A DNA stretch of 64,000 nt from Rhabditoides inermis. Lineage: Eukaryota; Nematoda; Chromadorea; Rhabditida; Rhabditidae. The notes below the pieces were generated by a model that saw only the letters and a list, made by a program, of their open reading frames with translations, made no database searches and was not told where the DNA came from. Within the stretch, counting starts at the first letter, position 1. Each line of letters opens with the position of its first letter. This document shows positions 38,301 through 48,939 of the stretch, one piece after another. The DNA lies in NCBI GenBank assembly GCA_963966185.1, contig CAWZYM010000221.1:62001-126000 (forward strand), given 5' to 3'. A program made the translations under genes and the position numbers.

Positions 38301-38796
38301 CTAGAGTTTCGTTCGATTTCCGAAACGGTCATTTTCGAAAAATGACGATTTCGAAATTTCCGTTTCGGAAATAACCGAACACTTTTCGGAATTTCCGAAC
38401 CGAACGACCGCGTGTTCGGCGCGCGCCGAAACGGCAATGACCGAACTCGGGCCGCGCCATTTCGGAAATTCCGAAAAACACATTTGCATAATATTGATGA
38501 AATGTAACTGACCGATGGCTCACTCATTCCCCACTATCAACTCGAGAACACGGTCGAGTCATGCGAAAATCCCTCATTCCAGAGATTATTCTAATATTTT
38601 TCGGCAATTCCGAAAAACGCTGCCGAAAGGAACGGCCGCGCCGAACGATTCCGAAAAGGTTTCCGAAACGTCGGTTCGGTCATTGCCGAACAGATCGGAT
38701 TTCGGAATCGGCCGTTTCGAAAATTCCGAAATCGGTGATCATTCGCCGAAATGACGTGTTTTCGGTCGTCATTTCGGCAGCCGAACGAAACTCTAG
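38301..38796. mobile_element. Non-autonomous DNA transposon (MITE-like), 496 bp
   Basis: It interrupts the Gly-a/Gly-b spacer of U33. The ends are perfect inverted repeats (CTAGAGTTTCGTTCG and its complement). The flanking CTCGGG (38295-38300 and 38797-38802) is a target-site duplication of 6 bp, or 7 bp if the adjacent G is counted. The interior is AT-poor at its ends and packed with TTCCGAAA/TTTCGGAA motifs on both sides of a unique centre, so it could fold back on itself. There is no credible coding sequence. I cannot assign the superfamily. Confidence 0.9.
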
Positions 38797-38802
38797 CTCG
38801 GG
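38797..38802. other. Target-site duplication, right
   Basis: CTCGGG, second copy. Confidence 0.85.
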
Positions 38803-38836
38803 CACGAAACCGCTCAGTAAGAGCACTCTCACATGA

Positions 38837-38908
38837 GCGTCTGTGGTGTAATGGTCAGCATGGATGCCTTCCAAGCATTCGACGGGGGTTCGATTCCCCC
38901 CAGACGCA
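38837..38908 (+). tRNA. tRNA-Gly(TCC) b
   Basis: U33, consensus, right of the transposon. Confidence 0.95.
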
Positions 38909-39004
38909 TAACGTTTTGCCCTATTAAAATAATTTCAGCATCACTACTCGCGTGCTTTTGCAGCGTGCGATCGAATATCGGCGGAGAATGGAGAGGAATC
39001 TGAA

Positions 39005-39077
39005 GCCTCGTTAGCTCAGTTGGTAGAGCGTTAGACTTTTAATCTAACGGCCACGGGTTCGAGTCCCGTACGGGGCT
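39005..39077 (+). tRNA. tRNA-Lys(TTT)
   Basis: U34, consensus. Confidence 0.95.
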
Positions 39078-39197
39078 GTAATTTTGCTATTTTTGGATCA
39101 ATGCTACTGATTCTTTCATCATTTCGCGGACGTACCTTGCAATCTTTGTCGGCGCCTTTTGCCAACACTTCCACGCTATTAGACAGCCGTTCTCTCG

Positions 39198-39269
39198 GCC
39201 TATGTAGTATAGTGGTTAGTACTCCACGTTGTGGCCGTGGCGACACAGGTTCGATTCCTGTCATAGGCA
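39198..39269 (+). tRNA. tRNA-His(GTG) a
   Basis: U34, consensus. Confidence 0.95.
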
Positions 39270-39482
39270 TTTCCTTTTTGTAAACGTCGTCGCTCACGAA
39301 AAACTTTTGTCTGACCAACTTCGAATAAAGTTGATCGTGGGAGAACGGAAAACAGTCTTGAAGGTCCTGGAAGTGTTTCATTTTTTAGCCACTTGCAACT
39401 TGCAACTTATTGTGTATGTATGAGTATGAGAGTATGTGTATGAATGTAACATCATCACGCAATTATTTTAGCTCAGTTATTG

Positions 39483-39554
39483 GCCTATGTAGTATAGTGG
39501 TTAGTACTCCACGTTGTGGCCGTGGCGACACAGGTTCGATTCCTGTCATAGGCA
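39483..39554 (+). tRNA. tRNA-His(GTG) b
   Basis: U34, consensus. Confidence 0.95.
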
Positions 39555-39622
39555 TTCCTTTTCCTTTCTCCGTTGTCCAGATCAAGCCTGCGCATATCCG
39601 ATTTCTGGGAGATCAAGAACAA

Positions 39623-39694
39623 GCGTCTGTGGTGTAATGGTCAGCATGGATGCCTTCCAAGCATTCGACGGGGGTTCGATTCCCCCCAGACGCA
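39623..39694 (+). tRNA. tRNA-Gly(TCC) a
   Basis: U34, consensus. Confidence 0.95.
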
Positions 39695-39767
39695 TGACAT
39701 TTTGCAAATTTGTGAAAAGAATGAGTGCTCGGGCACGAAACCGCTCAGTAAGAGCACTCTCACATGA

Positions 39768-39839
39768 GCGTCTGTGGTGTAATGGTCAGCATGGATGCCT
39801 TCCAAGCATTCGACGGGGGTTCGATTCCCCCCAGACGCA
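39768..39839 (+). tRNA. tRNA-Gly(TCC) b
   Basis: U34, consensus. Confidence 0.95.
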
Positions 39840-39936
39840 TAACGTTTTGCCCTATTAAAAATAATTTCAGCATCACTACTCGCGTGCTTTTGCAGCGTGC
39901 GATCGAATATCGGCGGAGAATGGAGAGGAATCTGAA

Positions 39937-40009
39937 GCCTCGTTAGCTCAGTTGGTAGAGCGTTAGACTTTTAATCTAACGGCCACGGGTTCGAGTCCCG
40001 TACGGGGCT
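39937..40009 (+). tRNA. tRNA-Lys(TTT)
   Basis: U35, consensus. Confidence 0.95.
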
Positions 40010-40129
40010 GTAATTTTGCTATTTTTGGATCAATGCTACTGATTCTTTCATCATTTCGCGGACGTACCTTGCAATCTTTGTCGGCGCCTTTTGCCAACAC
40101 TTCCACGCTATTAGACAGCCGTTCTCTCG

Positions 40130-40201
40130 GCCTATGTAGTATAGTGGTTAGTACTCCACGTTGTGGCCGTGGCGACACAGGTTCGATTCCTGTCATAGGC
40201 A
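40130..40201 (+). tRNA. tRNA-His(GTG) a
   Basis: U35, consensus. Confidence 0.95.
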
Positions 40202-40414
40202 TTTCCTTTTTGTAAACGTCGTCGCTCACGAAAAACTTTTGTCTGACCAACTTCGAATAAAGTTGATCGTGGGAGAACGGAAAACAGTCTTGAAGGTCCT
40301 GGAAGTGTTTCATTTTTTAGCCACTTGCAACTTGCAACTTATTGTGTATGTATGAGTATGAGAGTATGTGTATGAATGTAACATCATCACGCAATTATTT
40401 TAGCTCAGTTATTG

Positions 40415-40486
40415 GCCTATGTAGTATAGTGGTTAGTACTCCACGTTGTGGCCGTGGCGACACAGGTTCGATTCCTGTCATAGGCA
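40415..40486 (+). tRNA. tRNA-His(GTG) b
   Basis: U35, consensus. Confidence 0.95.
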
Positions 40487-40554
40487 TTCCTTTTCCTTTC
40501 TCCGTTGTCCAGATCAAGCCTGCGCATATCCGATTTCTGGGAGATCAAGAACAA

Positions 40555-40626
40555 GCGTCTGTGGTGTAATGGTCAGCATGGATGCCTTCCAAGCATTCGA
40601 CGGGGGTTCGATTCCCCCCAGACGCA
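40555..40626 (+). tRNA. tRNA-Gly(TCC) a
   Basis: U35, consensus. Confidence 0.95.
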
Positions 40627-40699
40627 TGACATTTTGCAAATTTGTGAAAAGAATGAGTGCTCGGGCACGAAACCGCTCAGTAAGAGCACTCTCACATGA

Positions 40700-40771
40700 G
40701 CGTCTGTGGTGTAATGGTCAGCATGGATGCCTTCCAAGCATTCGACGGGGGTTCGATTCCCCCCAGACGCA
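40700..40771 (+). tRNA. tRNA-Gly(TCC) b
   Basis: U35, consensus. Confidence 0.95.
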
Positions 40772-40868
40772 TAACGTTTTGCCCTATTAAAAATAATTTC
40801 AGCATCACTACTCGCGTGCTTTTGCAGCGTGCGATCGAATATCGGCGGAGAATGGAGAGGAATCTGAA

Positions 40869-40941
40869 GCCTCGTTAGCTCAGTTGGTAGAGCGTTAGAC
40901 TTTTAATCTAACGGCCACGGGTTCGAGTCCCGTACGGGGCT
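40869..40941 (+). tRNA. tRNA-Lys(TTT)
   Basis: U36, consensus. Confidence 0.95.
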
Positions 40942-41061
40942 GTAATTTTGCTATTTTTGGATCAATGCTACTGATTCTTTCATCATTTCGCGGACGTACC
41001 TTGCAATCTTTGTCGGCGCCTTTTGCCAACACTTCCACGCTATTAGACAGCCGTTCTCTCG

Positions 41062-41133
41062 GCCTATGTAGTATAGTGGTTAGTACTCCACGTTGTGGCC
41101 GTGGCGACACAGGTTCGATTCCTGTCATAGGCA
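41062..41133 (+). tRNA. tRNA-His(GTG) a
   Basis: U36, consensus. Confidence 0.95.
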
Positions 41134-41346
41134 TTTCCTTTTTGTAAACGTCGTCGCTCACGAAAAACTTTTGTCTGACCAACTTCGAATAAAGTTGATC
41201 GTGGGAGAACGGAAAACAGTCTTGAAGGTCCTGGAAGTGTTTCATTTTTTAGCCACTTGCAACTTGCAACTTATTGTGTATGTATGAGTATGAGAGTATG
41301 TGTATGAATGTAACATCATCACGCAATTATTTTAGCTCAGTTATTG

Positions 41347-41418
41347 GCCTATGTAGTATAGTGGTTAGTACTCCACGTTGTGGCCGTGGCGACACAGGTT
41401 CGATTCCTGTCATAGGCA
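41347..41418 (+). tRNA. tRNA-His(GTG) b
   Basis: U36, consensus. Confidence 0.95.
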
Positions 41419-41486
41419 TTCCTTTTCCTTTCTCCGTTGTCCAGATCAAGCCTGCGCATATCCGATTTCTGGGAGATCAAGAACAA

Positions 41487-41558
41487 GCGTCTGTGGTGTA
41501 ATGGTCAGCATGGATGCCTTCCAAGCATTCGACGGGGGTTCGATTCCCCCCAGACGCA
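41487..41558 (+). tRNA. tRNA-Gly(TCC) a
   Basis: U36, consensus. Confidence 0.95.
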
Positions 41559-41631
41559 TGACATTTTGCAAATTTGTGAAAAGAATGAGTGCTCAGGCAC
41601 GAAACCGCTCAGTAAGAGCACTCTCACATGA

Positions 41632-41703
41632 GCGTCTGTGGTGTAAAGGTCAGCATGGATGCCTTCCAAGCATTCGACGGGGGTTCGATTCCCCCCAGAC
41701 GCA
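41632..41703 (+). tRNA. tRNA-Gly(TCC) b, D-loop variant
   Basis: U36. GTAAAGGTC instead of GTAATGGTC in the D loop/A box; the same allele reappears in U55-U58. Confidence 0.88.
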
Positions 41704-41800
41704 TAACGTTTTGCCCTATTAAAAATAATTTCAGCATCACTACTCGCGTGCTTTTGCAGCGTGCGATCGAATATCGGCGGAGAATGGAGAGGAATCTGAA

Positions 41801-41873
41801 GCCTCGTTAGCTCAGTTGGTAGAGCGTTAGACTTTTAATCTAACGGCCACGGGTTCGAGTCCCGTACGGGGCT
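41801..41873 (+). tRNA. tRNA-Lys(TTT)
   Basis: U37, consensus. Confidence 0.95.
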
Positions 41874-41993
41874 GTAATTTTGCTATTTTTGGATCAATGC
41901 TACTGATTCTTTCATCATTTCGCGGACGTACCTTGCAATCTTTGTCGGCGCCTTTTGCCAACACTTCCACGCTATTAGACAGCCGTTCTCTCG

Positions 41994-42065
41994 GCCTATG
42001 TAGTATAGTGGTTAGTACTCCACGTTGTGGCCGTGGCGACATAGGTTCGATTCCTGTCATAGGCA
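41994..42065 (+). tRNA. tRNA-His(GTG) a, T-stem variant
   Basis: U37. ATAGG instead of ACAGG in the T stem (U-G pair). Confidence 0.9.
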
Positions 42066-42278
42066 TTTCCTTTTTGTAAACGTCGTCGCTCACGAAAAAC
42101 TTTTGTCTGACCAACTTCGAATAAAGTTGATCGTGGGAGAACGGAAAACAGTCTTGAAGGTCCTGGAAGTGTTTCATTTTTTAGCCACTTGCAACTTGCA
42201 ACTTATTGTGTATGTATGAGTATGAGAGTATGTGTATGAATGTAACATCATCACGCAATTATTTTAGCTCAGTTATTG

Positions 42279-42350
42279 GCCTATGTAGTATAGTGGTTAG
42301 TACTCCACGTTGTGGCCGTGGCGACACAGGTTCGATTCCTGTCATAGGCA
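42279..42350 (+). tRNA. tRNA-His(GTG) b
   Basis: U37, consensus. Confidence 0.95.
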
Positions 42351-42418
42351 TTCCTTTTCCTTTCTCCGTTGTCCAGATCAAGCCTGCGCATATCCGATTT
42401 CTGGGAGATCAAGAACAA

Positions 42419-42490
42419 TCGTCTGTGGTGTAATGGTCAGCATGGATGCCTTCCAAGCATTCGACGGGGGTTCGATTCCCCCCAGACGCA
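42419..42490 (+). tRNA. tRNA-Gly(TCC) a, G1T variant
   Basis: U37. First base T instead of G, opening the terminal acceptor pair. Confidence 0.8.
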
Positions 42491-42563
42491 TGACATTTTG
42501 CAAATTTGTGAAAAGAATGAGTGCTCGGGCACGAAACCGCTCAGTAAGAGCACTCTCACATGA

Positions 42564-42634
42564 GCGTCTGTGGTGTAATGGTCAGCATGGATGCCTTCCA
42601 AGCATTCGACGGGGGTTCGATTCCCCCAGACGCA
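42564..42634 (+). tRNA. tRNA-Gly(TCC) b, 5-C variant
   Basis: U37. One C short (71 nt). Confidence 0.65.
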
Positions 42635-42731
42635 TAACGTTTTGCCCTATTAAAAATAATTTCAGCATCACTACTCGCGTGCTTTTGCAGCGTGCGATCG
42701 AATATCGGCGGAGAATGGAGAGGAATCTGAA

Positions 42732-42804
42732 GCCTCGTTAGCTCAGTTGGTAGAGCGTTAGACTTTTAATCTAACGGCCACGGGTTCGAGTCCCGTACGG
42801 GGCT
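42732..42804 (+). tRNA. tRNA-Lys(TTT)
   Basis: U38, consensus. Confidence 0.95.
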
Positions 42805-42924
42805 GTAATTTTGCTATTTTTGGATCAATGCTACTGATTCTTTCATCATTTCGCGGACGTACCTTGCAATCTTTGTCGGCGCCTTTTGCCAACACTTCCA
42901 CGCTATTAGACAGCCGTTCTCTCG

Positions 42925-42996
42925 GCCTATGTAGTATAGTGGTTAGTACTCCACGTTGTGGCCGTGGCGACACAGGTTCGATTCCTGTCATAGGCA
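42925..42996 (+). tRNA. tRNA-His(GTG) a
   Basis: U38, consensus. Confidence 0.95.
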
Positions 42997-43209
42997 TTTC
43001 CTTTTTGTAAACGTCGTCGCTCACGAAAAACTTTTGTCTGACCAACTTCGAATAAAGTTGATCGTGGGAGAACGGAAAACAGTCTTGAAGGTCCTGGAAG
43101 TGTTTCATTTTTTAGCCACTTGCAACTTGCAACTTATTGTGTATGTATGAGTATGAGAGTATGTGTATGAATGTAACATCATCACGCAATTATTTTAGCT
43201 CAGTTATTG

Positions 43210-43281
43210 GCCTATGTAGTATAGTGGTTAGTACTCCACGTTGTGGCCGTGGCGACACAGGTTCGATTCCTGTCATAGGCA
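43210..43281 (+). tRNA. tRNA-His(GTG) b
   Basis: U38, consensus. Confidence 0.95.
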
Positions 43282-43349
43282 TTCCTTTTCCTTTCTCCGT
43301 TGTCCAGATCAAGCCTGCGCATATCCGATTTCTGGGAGATCAAGAACAA

Positions 43350-43421
43350 GCGTCTGTGGTGTAATGGTCAGCATGGATGCCTTCCAAGCATTCGACGGGG
43401 GTTCGATTCCCCCCAGACGCA
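43350..43421 (+). tRNA. tRNA-Gly(TCC) a
   Basis: U38, consensus. Confidence 0.95.
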
Positions 43422-43494
43422 TGACATTTTGCAAATTTGTGAAAAGAATGAGTGCTCGGGCACGAAACCGCTCAGTAAGAGCACTCTCACATGA

Positions 43495-43566
43495 GCGTCT
43501 GTGGTGTAATGGTCAGCATGGATGCCTTCCAAGCATTCGACGGGGGTTCGATTCCCCCCAGACGCA
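43495..43566 (+). tRNA. tRNA-Gly(TCC) b
   Basis: U38, consensus. Confidence 0.95.
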
Positions 43567-43663
43567 TAACGTTTTGCCCTATTAAAAATAATTTCAGCAT
43601 CACTACTCGCGTGCTTTTGCAGCGTGCGATCGAATATCGGCGGAGAATGGAGAGGAATCTGAA

Positions 43664-43736
43664 GCCTCGTTAGCTCAGTTGGTAGAGCGTTAGACTTTTA
43701 ATCTAACGGCCACGGGTTCGAGTCCCGTACGGGGCT
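43664..43736 (+). tRNA. tRNA-Lys(TTT)
   Basis: U39, consensus. Confidence 0.95.
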
Positions 43737-43856
43737 GTAATTTTGCTATTTTTGGATCAATGCTACTGATTCTTTCATCATTTCGCGGACGTACCTTGCA
43801 ATCTTTGTCGGCGCCTTTTGCCAACACTTCCACGCTATTAGACAGCCGTTCTCTCG

Positions 43857-43928
43857 GCCTATGTAGTATAGTGGTTAGTACTCCACGTTGTGGCCGTGGC
43901 GACACAGGTTCGATTCCTGTCATAGGCA
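43857..43928 (+). tRNA. tRNA-His(GTG) a
   Basis: U39, consensus. Confidence 0.95.
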
Positions 43929-44141
43929 TTTCCTTTTTGTAAACGTCGTCGCTCACGAAAAACTTTTGTCTGACCAACTTCGAATAAAGTTGATCGTGGG
44001 AGAACGGAAAACAGTCTTGAAGGTCCTGGAAGTGTTTCATTTTTTAGCCACTTGCAACTTGCAACTTATTGTGTATGTATGAGTATGAGAGTATGTGTAT
44101 GAATGTAACATCATCACGCAATTATTTTAGCTCAGTTATTG

Positions 44142-44213
44142 GCCTATGTAGTATAGTGGTTAGTACTCCACGTTGTGGCCGTGGCGACACAGGTTCGATT
44201 CCTGTCATAGGCA
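44142..44213 (+). tRNA. tRNA-His(GTG) b
   Basis: U39, consensus. Confidence 0.95.
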
Positions 44214-44281
44214 TTCCTTTTCCTTTCTCCGTTGTCCAGATCAAGCCTGCGCATATCCGATTTCTGGGAGATCAAGAACAA

Positions 44282-44353
44282 GCGTCTGTGGTGTAATGGT
44301 CAGCATGGATGCCTTCCAAGCATTCGACGGGGGTTCGATTCCCCCCAGACGCA
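44282..44353 (+). tRNA. tRNA-Gly(TCC) a
   Basis: U39, consensus. Confidence 0.95.
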
Positions 44354-44426
44354 TGACATTTTGCAAATTTGTGAAAAGAATGAGTGCTCGGGCACGAAAC
44401 CGCTCAGTAAGAGCACTCTCACATGA

Positions 44427-44498
44427 GCGTCTGTGGTGTAATGGTCAGCATGGATGCCTTCCAAGCATTCGACGGGGGTTCGATTCCCCCCAGACGCA
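44427..44498 (+). tRNA. tRNA-Gly(TCC) b
   Basis: U39, consensus. Confidence 0.95.
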
Positions 44499-44594
44499 TA
44501 ACGTTTTGCCCTATTAAAATAATTTCAGCATCACTACTCGCGTGCTTTTGCAGCGTGCGATCGAATATCGGCGGAGAATGGAGAGGAATCTGAA

Positions 44595-44667
44595 GCCTCG
44601 TTAGCTCAGTTGGTAGAGCGTTAGACTTTTAATCTAACGGCCACGGGTTCGAGTCCCGTACGGGGCT
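44595..44667 (+). tRNA. tRNA-Lys(TTT)
   Basis: U40, consensus. Confidence 0.95.
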
Positions 44668-44787
44668 GTAATTTTGCTATTTTTGGATCAATGCTACTGA
44701 TTCTTTCATCATTTCGCGGACGTACCTTGCAATCTTTGTCGGCGCCTTTTGCCAACACTTCCACGCTATTAGACAGCCGTTCTCTCG

Positions 44788-44859
44788 GCCTATGTAGTAT
44801 AGTGGTTAGTACTCCACGTTGTGGCCGTGGCGACACAGGTTCGATTCCTGTCATAGGCA
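44788..44859 (+). tRNA. tRNA-His(GTG) a
   Basis: U40, consensus. Confidence 0.95.
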
Positions 44860-45072
44860 TTTCCTTTTTGTAAACGTCGTCGCTCACGAAAAACTTTTGT
44901 CTGACCAACTTCGAATAAAGTTGATCGTGGGAGAACGGAAAACAGTCTTGAAGGTCCTGGAAGTGTTTCATTTTTTAGCCACTTGCAACTTGCAACTTAT
45001 TGTGTATGTATGAGTATGAGAGTATGTGTATGAATGTAACATCATCACGCAATTATTTTAGCTCAGTTATTG

Positions 45073-45144
45073 GCCTATGTAGTATAGTGGTTAGTACTCC
45101 ACGTTGTGGCCGTGGCGACACAGGTTCGATTCCTGTCATAGGCA
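45073..45144 (+). tRNA. tRNA-His(GTG) b
   Basis: U40, consensus. Confidence 0.95.
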
Positions 45145-45212
45145 TTCCTTTTCCTTTCTCCGTTGTCCAGATCAAGCCTGCGCATATCCGATTTCTGGGA
45201 GATCAAGAACAA

Positions 45213-45284
45213 GCGTCTGTGGTGTAATGGTCAGCATGGATGCCTTCCAAGCATTCGACGGGGGTTCGATTCCCCCCAGACGCA
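45213..45284 (+). tRNA. tRNA-Gly(TCC) a
   Basis: U40, consensus. Confidence 0.95.
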
Positions 45285-45357
45285 TGACATTTTGCAAATT
45301 TGTGAAAAGAATGAGTGCTCGGGCACGAAACCGCTCAGTAAGAGCACTCTCACATGA

Positions 45358-45429
45358 GCGTCTGTGGTGTAATGGTCAGCATGGATGCCTTCCAAGCATT
45401 CGACGGGGGTTCGATTCCCCCCAGACGCA
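45358..45429 (+). tRNA. tRNA-Gly(TCC) b
   Basis: U40, consensus. Confidence 0.95.
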
Positions 45430-45526
45430 TAACGTTTTGCCCTATTAAAAATAATTTCAGCATCACTACTCGCGTGCTTTTGCAGCGTGCGATCGAATAT
45501 CGGCGGAGAATGGAGAGGAATCTGAA

Positions 45527-45599
45527 GCCTCGTTAGCTCAGTTGGTAGAGCGTTAGACTTTTAATCTAACGGCCACGGGTTCGAGTCCCGTACGGGGCT
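45527..45599 (+). tRNA. tRNA-Lys(TTT)
   Basis: U41, consensus. Confidence 0.95.
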
Positions 45600-45719
45600 G
45601 TAATTTTGCTATTTTTGGATCAATGCTACTGATTCTTTCATCATTTCGCGGACGTACCTTGCAATCTTTGTCGGCGCCTTTTGCCAACACTTCCACGCTA
45701 TTAGACAGCCGTTCTCTCG

Positions 45720-45791
45720 GCCTATGTAGTATAGTGGTTAGTACTCCACGTTGTGGCCGTGGCGACACAGGTTCGATTCCTGTCATAGGCA
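45720..45791 (+). tRNA. tRNA-His(GTG) a
   Basis: U41, consensus. Confidence 0.95.
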
Positions 45792-46004
45792 TTTCCTTTT
45801 TGTAAACGTCGTCGCTCACGAAAAACTTTTGTCTGACCAACTTCGAATAAAGTTGATCGTGGGAGAACGGAAAACAGTCTTGAAGGTCCTGGAAGTGTTT
45901 CATTTTTTAGCCACTTGCAACTTGCAACTTATTGTGTATGTATGAGTATGAGAGTATGTGTATGAATGTAACATCATCACGCAATTATTTTAGCTCAGTT
46001 ATTG

Positions 46005-46076
46005 GCCTATGTAGTATAGTGGTTAGTACTCCACGTTGTGGCCGTGGCGACACAGGTTCGATTCCTGTCATAGGCA
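46005..46076 (+). tRNA. tRNA-His(GTG) b
   Basis: U41, consensus. Confidence 0.95.
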
Positions 46077-46144
46077 TTCCTTTTCCTTTCTCCGTTGTCC
46101 AGATCAAGCCTGCGCATATCCGATTTCTGGGAGATCAAGAACAA

Positions 46145-46216
46145 GCGTCTGTGGTGTAATGGTCAGCATGGATGCCTTCCAAGCATTCGACGGGGGTTCG
46201 ATTCCCCCCAGACGCA
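46145..46216 (+). tRNA. tRNA-Gly(TCC) a
   Basis: U41, consensus. Confidence 0.95.
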
Positions 46217-46289
46217 TGACATTTTGCAAATTTGTGAAAAGAATGAGTGCTCGGGCACGAAACCGCTCAGTAAGAGCACTCTCACATGA

Positions 46290-46361
46290 GCGTCTGTGGT
46301 GTAATGGTCAGCATGGATGCCTTCCAAGCATTCGACGGGGGTTCGATTCCCCCCAGACGCA
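46290..46361 (+). tRNA. tRNA-Gly(TCC) b
   Basis: U41, consensus. Confidence 0.95.
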
Positions 46362-46458
46362 TAACGTTTTGCCCTATTAAAAATAATTTCAGCATCACTA
46401 CTCGCGTGCTTTTGCAGCGTGCGATCGAATATCGGCGGAGAATGGAGAGGAATCTGAA

Positions 46459-46531
46459 GCCTCGTTAGCTCAGTTGGTAGAGCGTTAGACTTTTAATCTA
46501 ACGGCCACGGGTTCGAGTCCCGTACGGGGCT
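46459..46531 (+). tRNA. tRNA-Lys(TTT)
   Basis: U42, consensus. Confidence 0.95.
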
Positions 46532-46651
46532 GTAATTTTGCTATTTTTGGATCAATGCTACTGATTCTTTCATCATTTCGCGGACGTACCTTGCAATCTT
46601 TGTCGGCGCCTTTTGCCAACACTTCCACGCTATTAGACAGCCGTTCTCTCG

Positions 46652-46723
46652 GCCTATGTAGTATAGTGGTTAGTACTCCACGTTGTGGCCGTGGCGACAC
46701 AGGTTCGATTCCTGTCATAGGCA
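46652..46723 (+). tRNA. tRNA-His(GTG) a
   Basis: U42, consensus. Confidence 0.95.
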
Positions 46724-46936
46724 TTTCCTTTTTGTAAACGTCGTCGCTCACGAAAAACTTTTGTCTGACCAACTTCGAATAAAGTTGATCGTGGGAGAAC
46801 GGAAAACAGTCTTGAAGGTCCTGGAAGTGTTTCATTTTTTAGCCACTTGCAACTTGCAACTTATTGTGTATGTATGAGTATGAGAGTATGTGTATGAATG
46901 TAACATCATCACGCAATTATTTTAGCTCAGTTATTG

Positions 46937-47008
46937 GCCTATGTAGTATAGTGGTTAGTACTCCACGTTGTGGCCGTGGCGACACAGGTTCGATTCCTGT
47001 CATAGGCA
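46937..47008 (+). tRNA. tRNA-His(GTG) b
   Basis: U42, consensus. Confidence 0.95.
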
Positions 47009-47076
47009 TTCCTTTTCCTTTCTCCGTTGTCCAGATCAAGCCTGCGCATATCCGATTTCTGGGAGATCAAGAACAA

Positions 47077-47148
47077 GCGTCTGTGGTGTAATGGTCAGCA
47101 TGGATGCCTTCCAAGCATTCGACGGGGGTTCGATTCCCCCCAGACGCA
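47077..47148 (+). tRNA. tRNA-Gly(TCC) a
   Basis: U42, consensus. Confidence 0.95.
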
Positions 47149-47221
47149 TGACATTTTGCAAATTTGTGAAAAGAATGAGTGCTCGGGCACGAAACCGCTC
47201 AGTAAGAGCACTCTCACATGA

Positions 47222-47293
47222 GCGTCTGTGGTGTAATGGTCAGCATGGATGCCTTCCAAGCATTCGACGGGGGTTCGATTCCCCCCAGACGCA
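47222..47293 (+). tRNA. tRNA-Gly(TCC) b
   Basis: U42, consensus. Confidence 0.95.
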
Positions 47294-47389
47294 TAACGTT
47301 TTGCCCTATTAAAATAATTTCAGCATCACTACTCGCGTGCTTTTGCAGCGTGCGATCGAATATCGGCGGAGAATGGAGAGGAATCTGAA

Positions 47390-47462
47390 GCCTCGTTAGC
47401 TCAGTTGGTAGAGCGTTAGACTTTTAATCTAACGGCCACGGGTTCGAGTCCCGTACGGGGCT
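47390..47462 (+). tRNA. tRNA-Lys(TTT)
   Basis: U43, consensus. Confidence 0.95.
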
Positions 47463-47582
47463 GTAATTTTGCTATTTTTGGATCAATGCTACTGATTCTT
47501 TCATCATTTCGCGGACGTACCTTGCAATCTTTGTCGGCGCCTTTTGCCAACACTTCCACGCTATTAGACAGCCGTTCTCTCG

Positions 47583-47654
47583 GCCTATGTAGTATAGTGG
47601 TTAGTACTCCACGTTGTGGCCGTGGCGACACAGGTTCGATTCCTGTCATAGGCA
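47583..47654 (+). tRNA. tRNA-His(GTG) a
   Basis: U43, consensus. Confidence 0.95.
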
Positions 47655-47867
47655 TTTCCTTTTTGTAAACGTCGTCGCTCACGAAAAACTTTTGTCTGAC
47701 CAACTTCGAATAAAGTTGATCGTGGGAGAACGGAAAACAGTCTTGAAGGTCCTGGAAGTGTTTCATTTTTTAGCCACTTGCAACTTGCAACTTATTGTGT
47801 ATGTATGAGTATGAGAGTATGTGTATGAATGTAACATCATCACGCAATTATTTTAGCTCAGTTATTG

Positions 47868-47939
47868 GCCTATGTAGTATAGTGGTTAGTACTCCACGTT
47901 GTGGCCGTGGCGACACAGGTTCGATTCCTGTCATAGGCA
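47868..47939 (+). tRNA. tRNA-His(GTG) b
   Basis: U43, consensus. Confidence 0.95.
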
Positions 47940-48007
47940 TTCCTTTTCCTTTCTCCGTTGTCCAGATCAAGCCTGCGCATATCCGATTTCTGGGAGATCA
48001 AGAACAA

Positions 48008-48079
48008 GCGTCTGTGGTGTAATGGTCAGCATGGATGCCTTCCAAGCATTCGACGGGGGTTCGATTCCCCCCAGACGCA
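48008..48079 (+). tRNA. tRNA-Gly(TCC) a
   Basis: U43, consensus. Confidence 0.95.
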
Positions 48080-48152
48080 TGACATTTTGCAAATTTGTGA
48101 AAAGAATGAGTGCTCGGGCACGAAACCGCTCAGTAAGAGCACTCTCACATGA

Positions 48153-48224
48153 GCGTCTGTGGTGTAATGGTCAGCATGGATGCCTTCCAAGCATTCGACG
48201 GGGGTTCGATTCCCCCCAGACGCA
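48153..48224 (+). tRNA. tRNA-Gly(TCC) b
   Basis: U43, consensus. Confidence 0.95.
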
Positions 48225-48321
48225 TAACGTTTTGCCCTATTAAAAATAATTTCAGCATCACTACTCGCGTGCTTTTGCAGCGTGCGATCGAATATCGGCG
48301 GAGAATGGAGAGGAATCTGAA

Positions 48322-48394
48322 GCCTCGTTAGCTCAGTTGGTAGAGCGTTAGACTTTTAATCTAACGGCCACGGGTTCGAGTCCCGTACGGGGCT
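48322..48394 (+). tRNA. tRNA-Lys(TTT)
   Basis: U44, consensus. Confidence 0.95.
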
Positions 48395-48514
48395 GTAATT
48401 TTGCTATTTTTGGATCAATGCTACTGATTCTTTCATCATTTCGCGGACGTACCTTGCAATCTTTGTCGGCGCCTTTTGCCAACACTTCCACGCTATTAGA
48501 CAGCCGTTCTCTCG

Positions 48515-48586
48515 GCCTATGTAGTATAGTGGTTAGTACTCCACGTTGTGGCCGTGGCGACACAGGTTCGATTCCTGTCATAGGCA
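48515..48586 (+). tRNA. tRNA-His(GTG) a
   Basis: U44, consensus. Confidence 0.95.
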
Positions 48587-48799
48587 TTTCCTTTTTGTAA
48601 ACGTCGTCGCTCACGAAAAACTTTTGTCTGACCAACTTCGAATAAAGTTGATCGTGGGAGAACGGAAAACAGTCTTGAAGGTCCTGGAAGTGTTTCATTT
48701 TTTAGCCACTTGCAACTTGCAACTTATTGTGTATGTATGAGTATGAGAGTATGTGTATGAATGTAACATCATCACGCAATTATTTTAGCTCAGTTATTG

Positions 48800-48871
48800 G
48801 CCTATGTAGTATAGTGGTTAGTACTCCACGTTGTGGCCGTGGCGACACAGGTTCGATTCCTGTCATAGGCA
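48800..48871 (+). tRNA. tRNA-His(GTG) b
   Basis: U44, consensus. Confidence 0.95.
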
Positions 48872-48939
48872 TTCCTTTTCCTTTCTCCGTTGTCCAGATC
48901 AAGCCTGCGCATATCCGATTTCTGGGAGATCAAGAACAA

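Noticed and set aside
38301..38796. Heat-shock element cluster in the MITE
   Set aside because: TTCCGAA has one base between TTC and GAA, not the two of a canonical HSE array; the motif is more likely a transposon subterminal repeat.
38301..38796. Non-autonomous Polinton relative
   Set aside because: A 6-bp target duplication fits, but the ends (CTAGAG) do not look like Polinton termini and the element is tiny; left unassigned.
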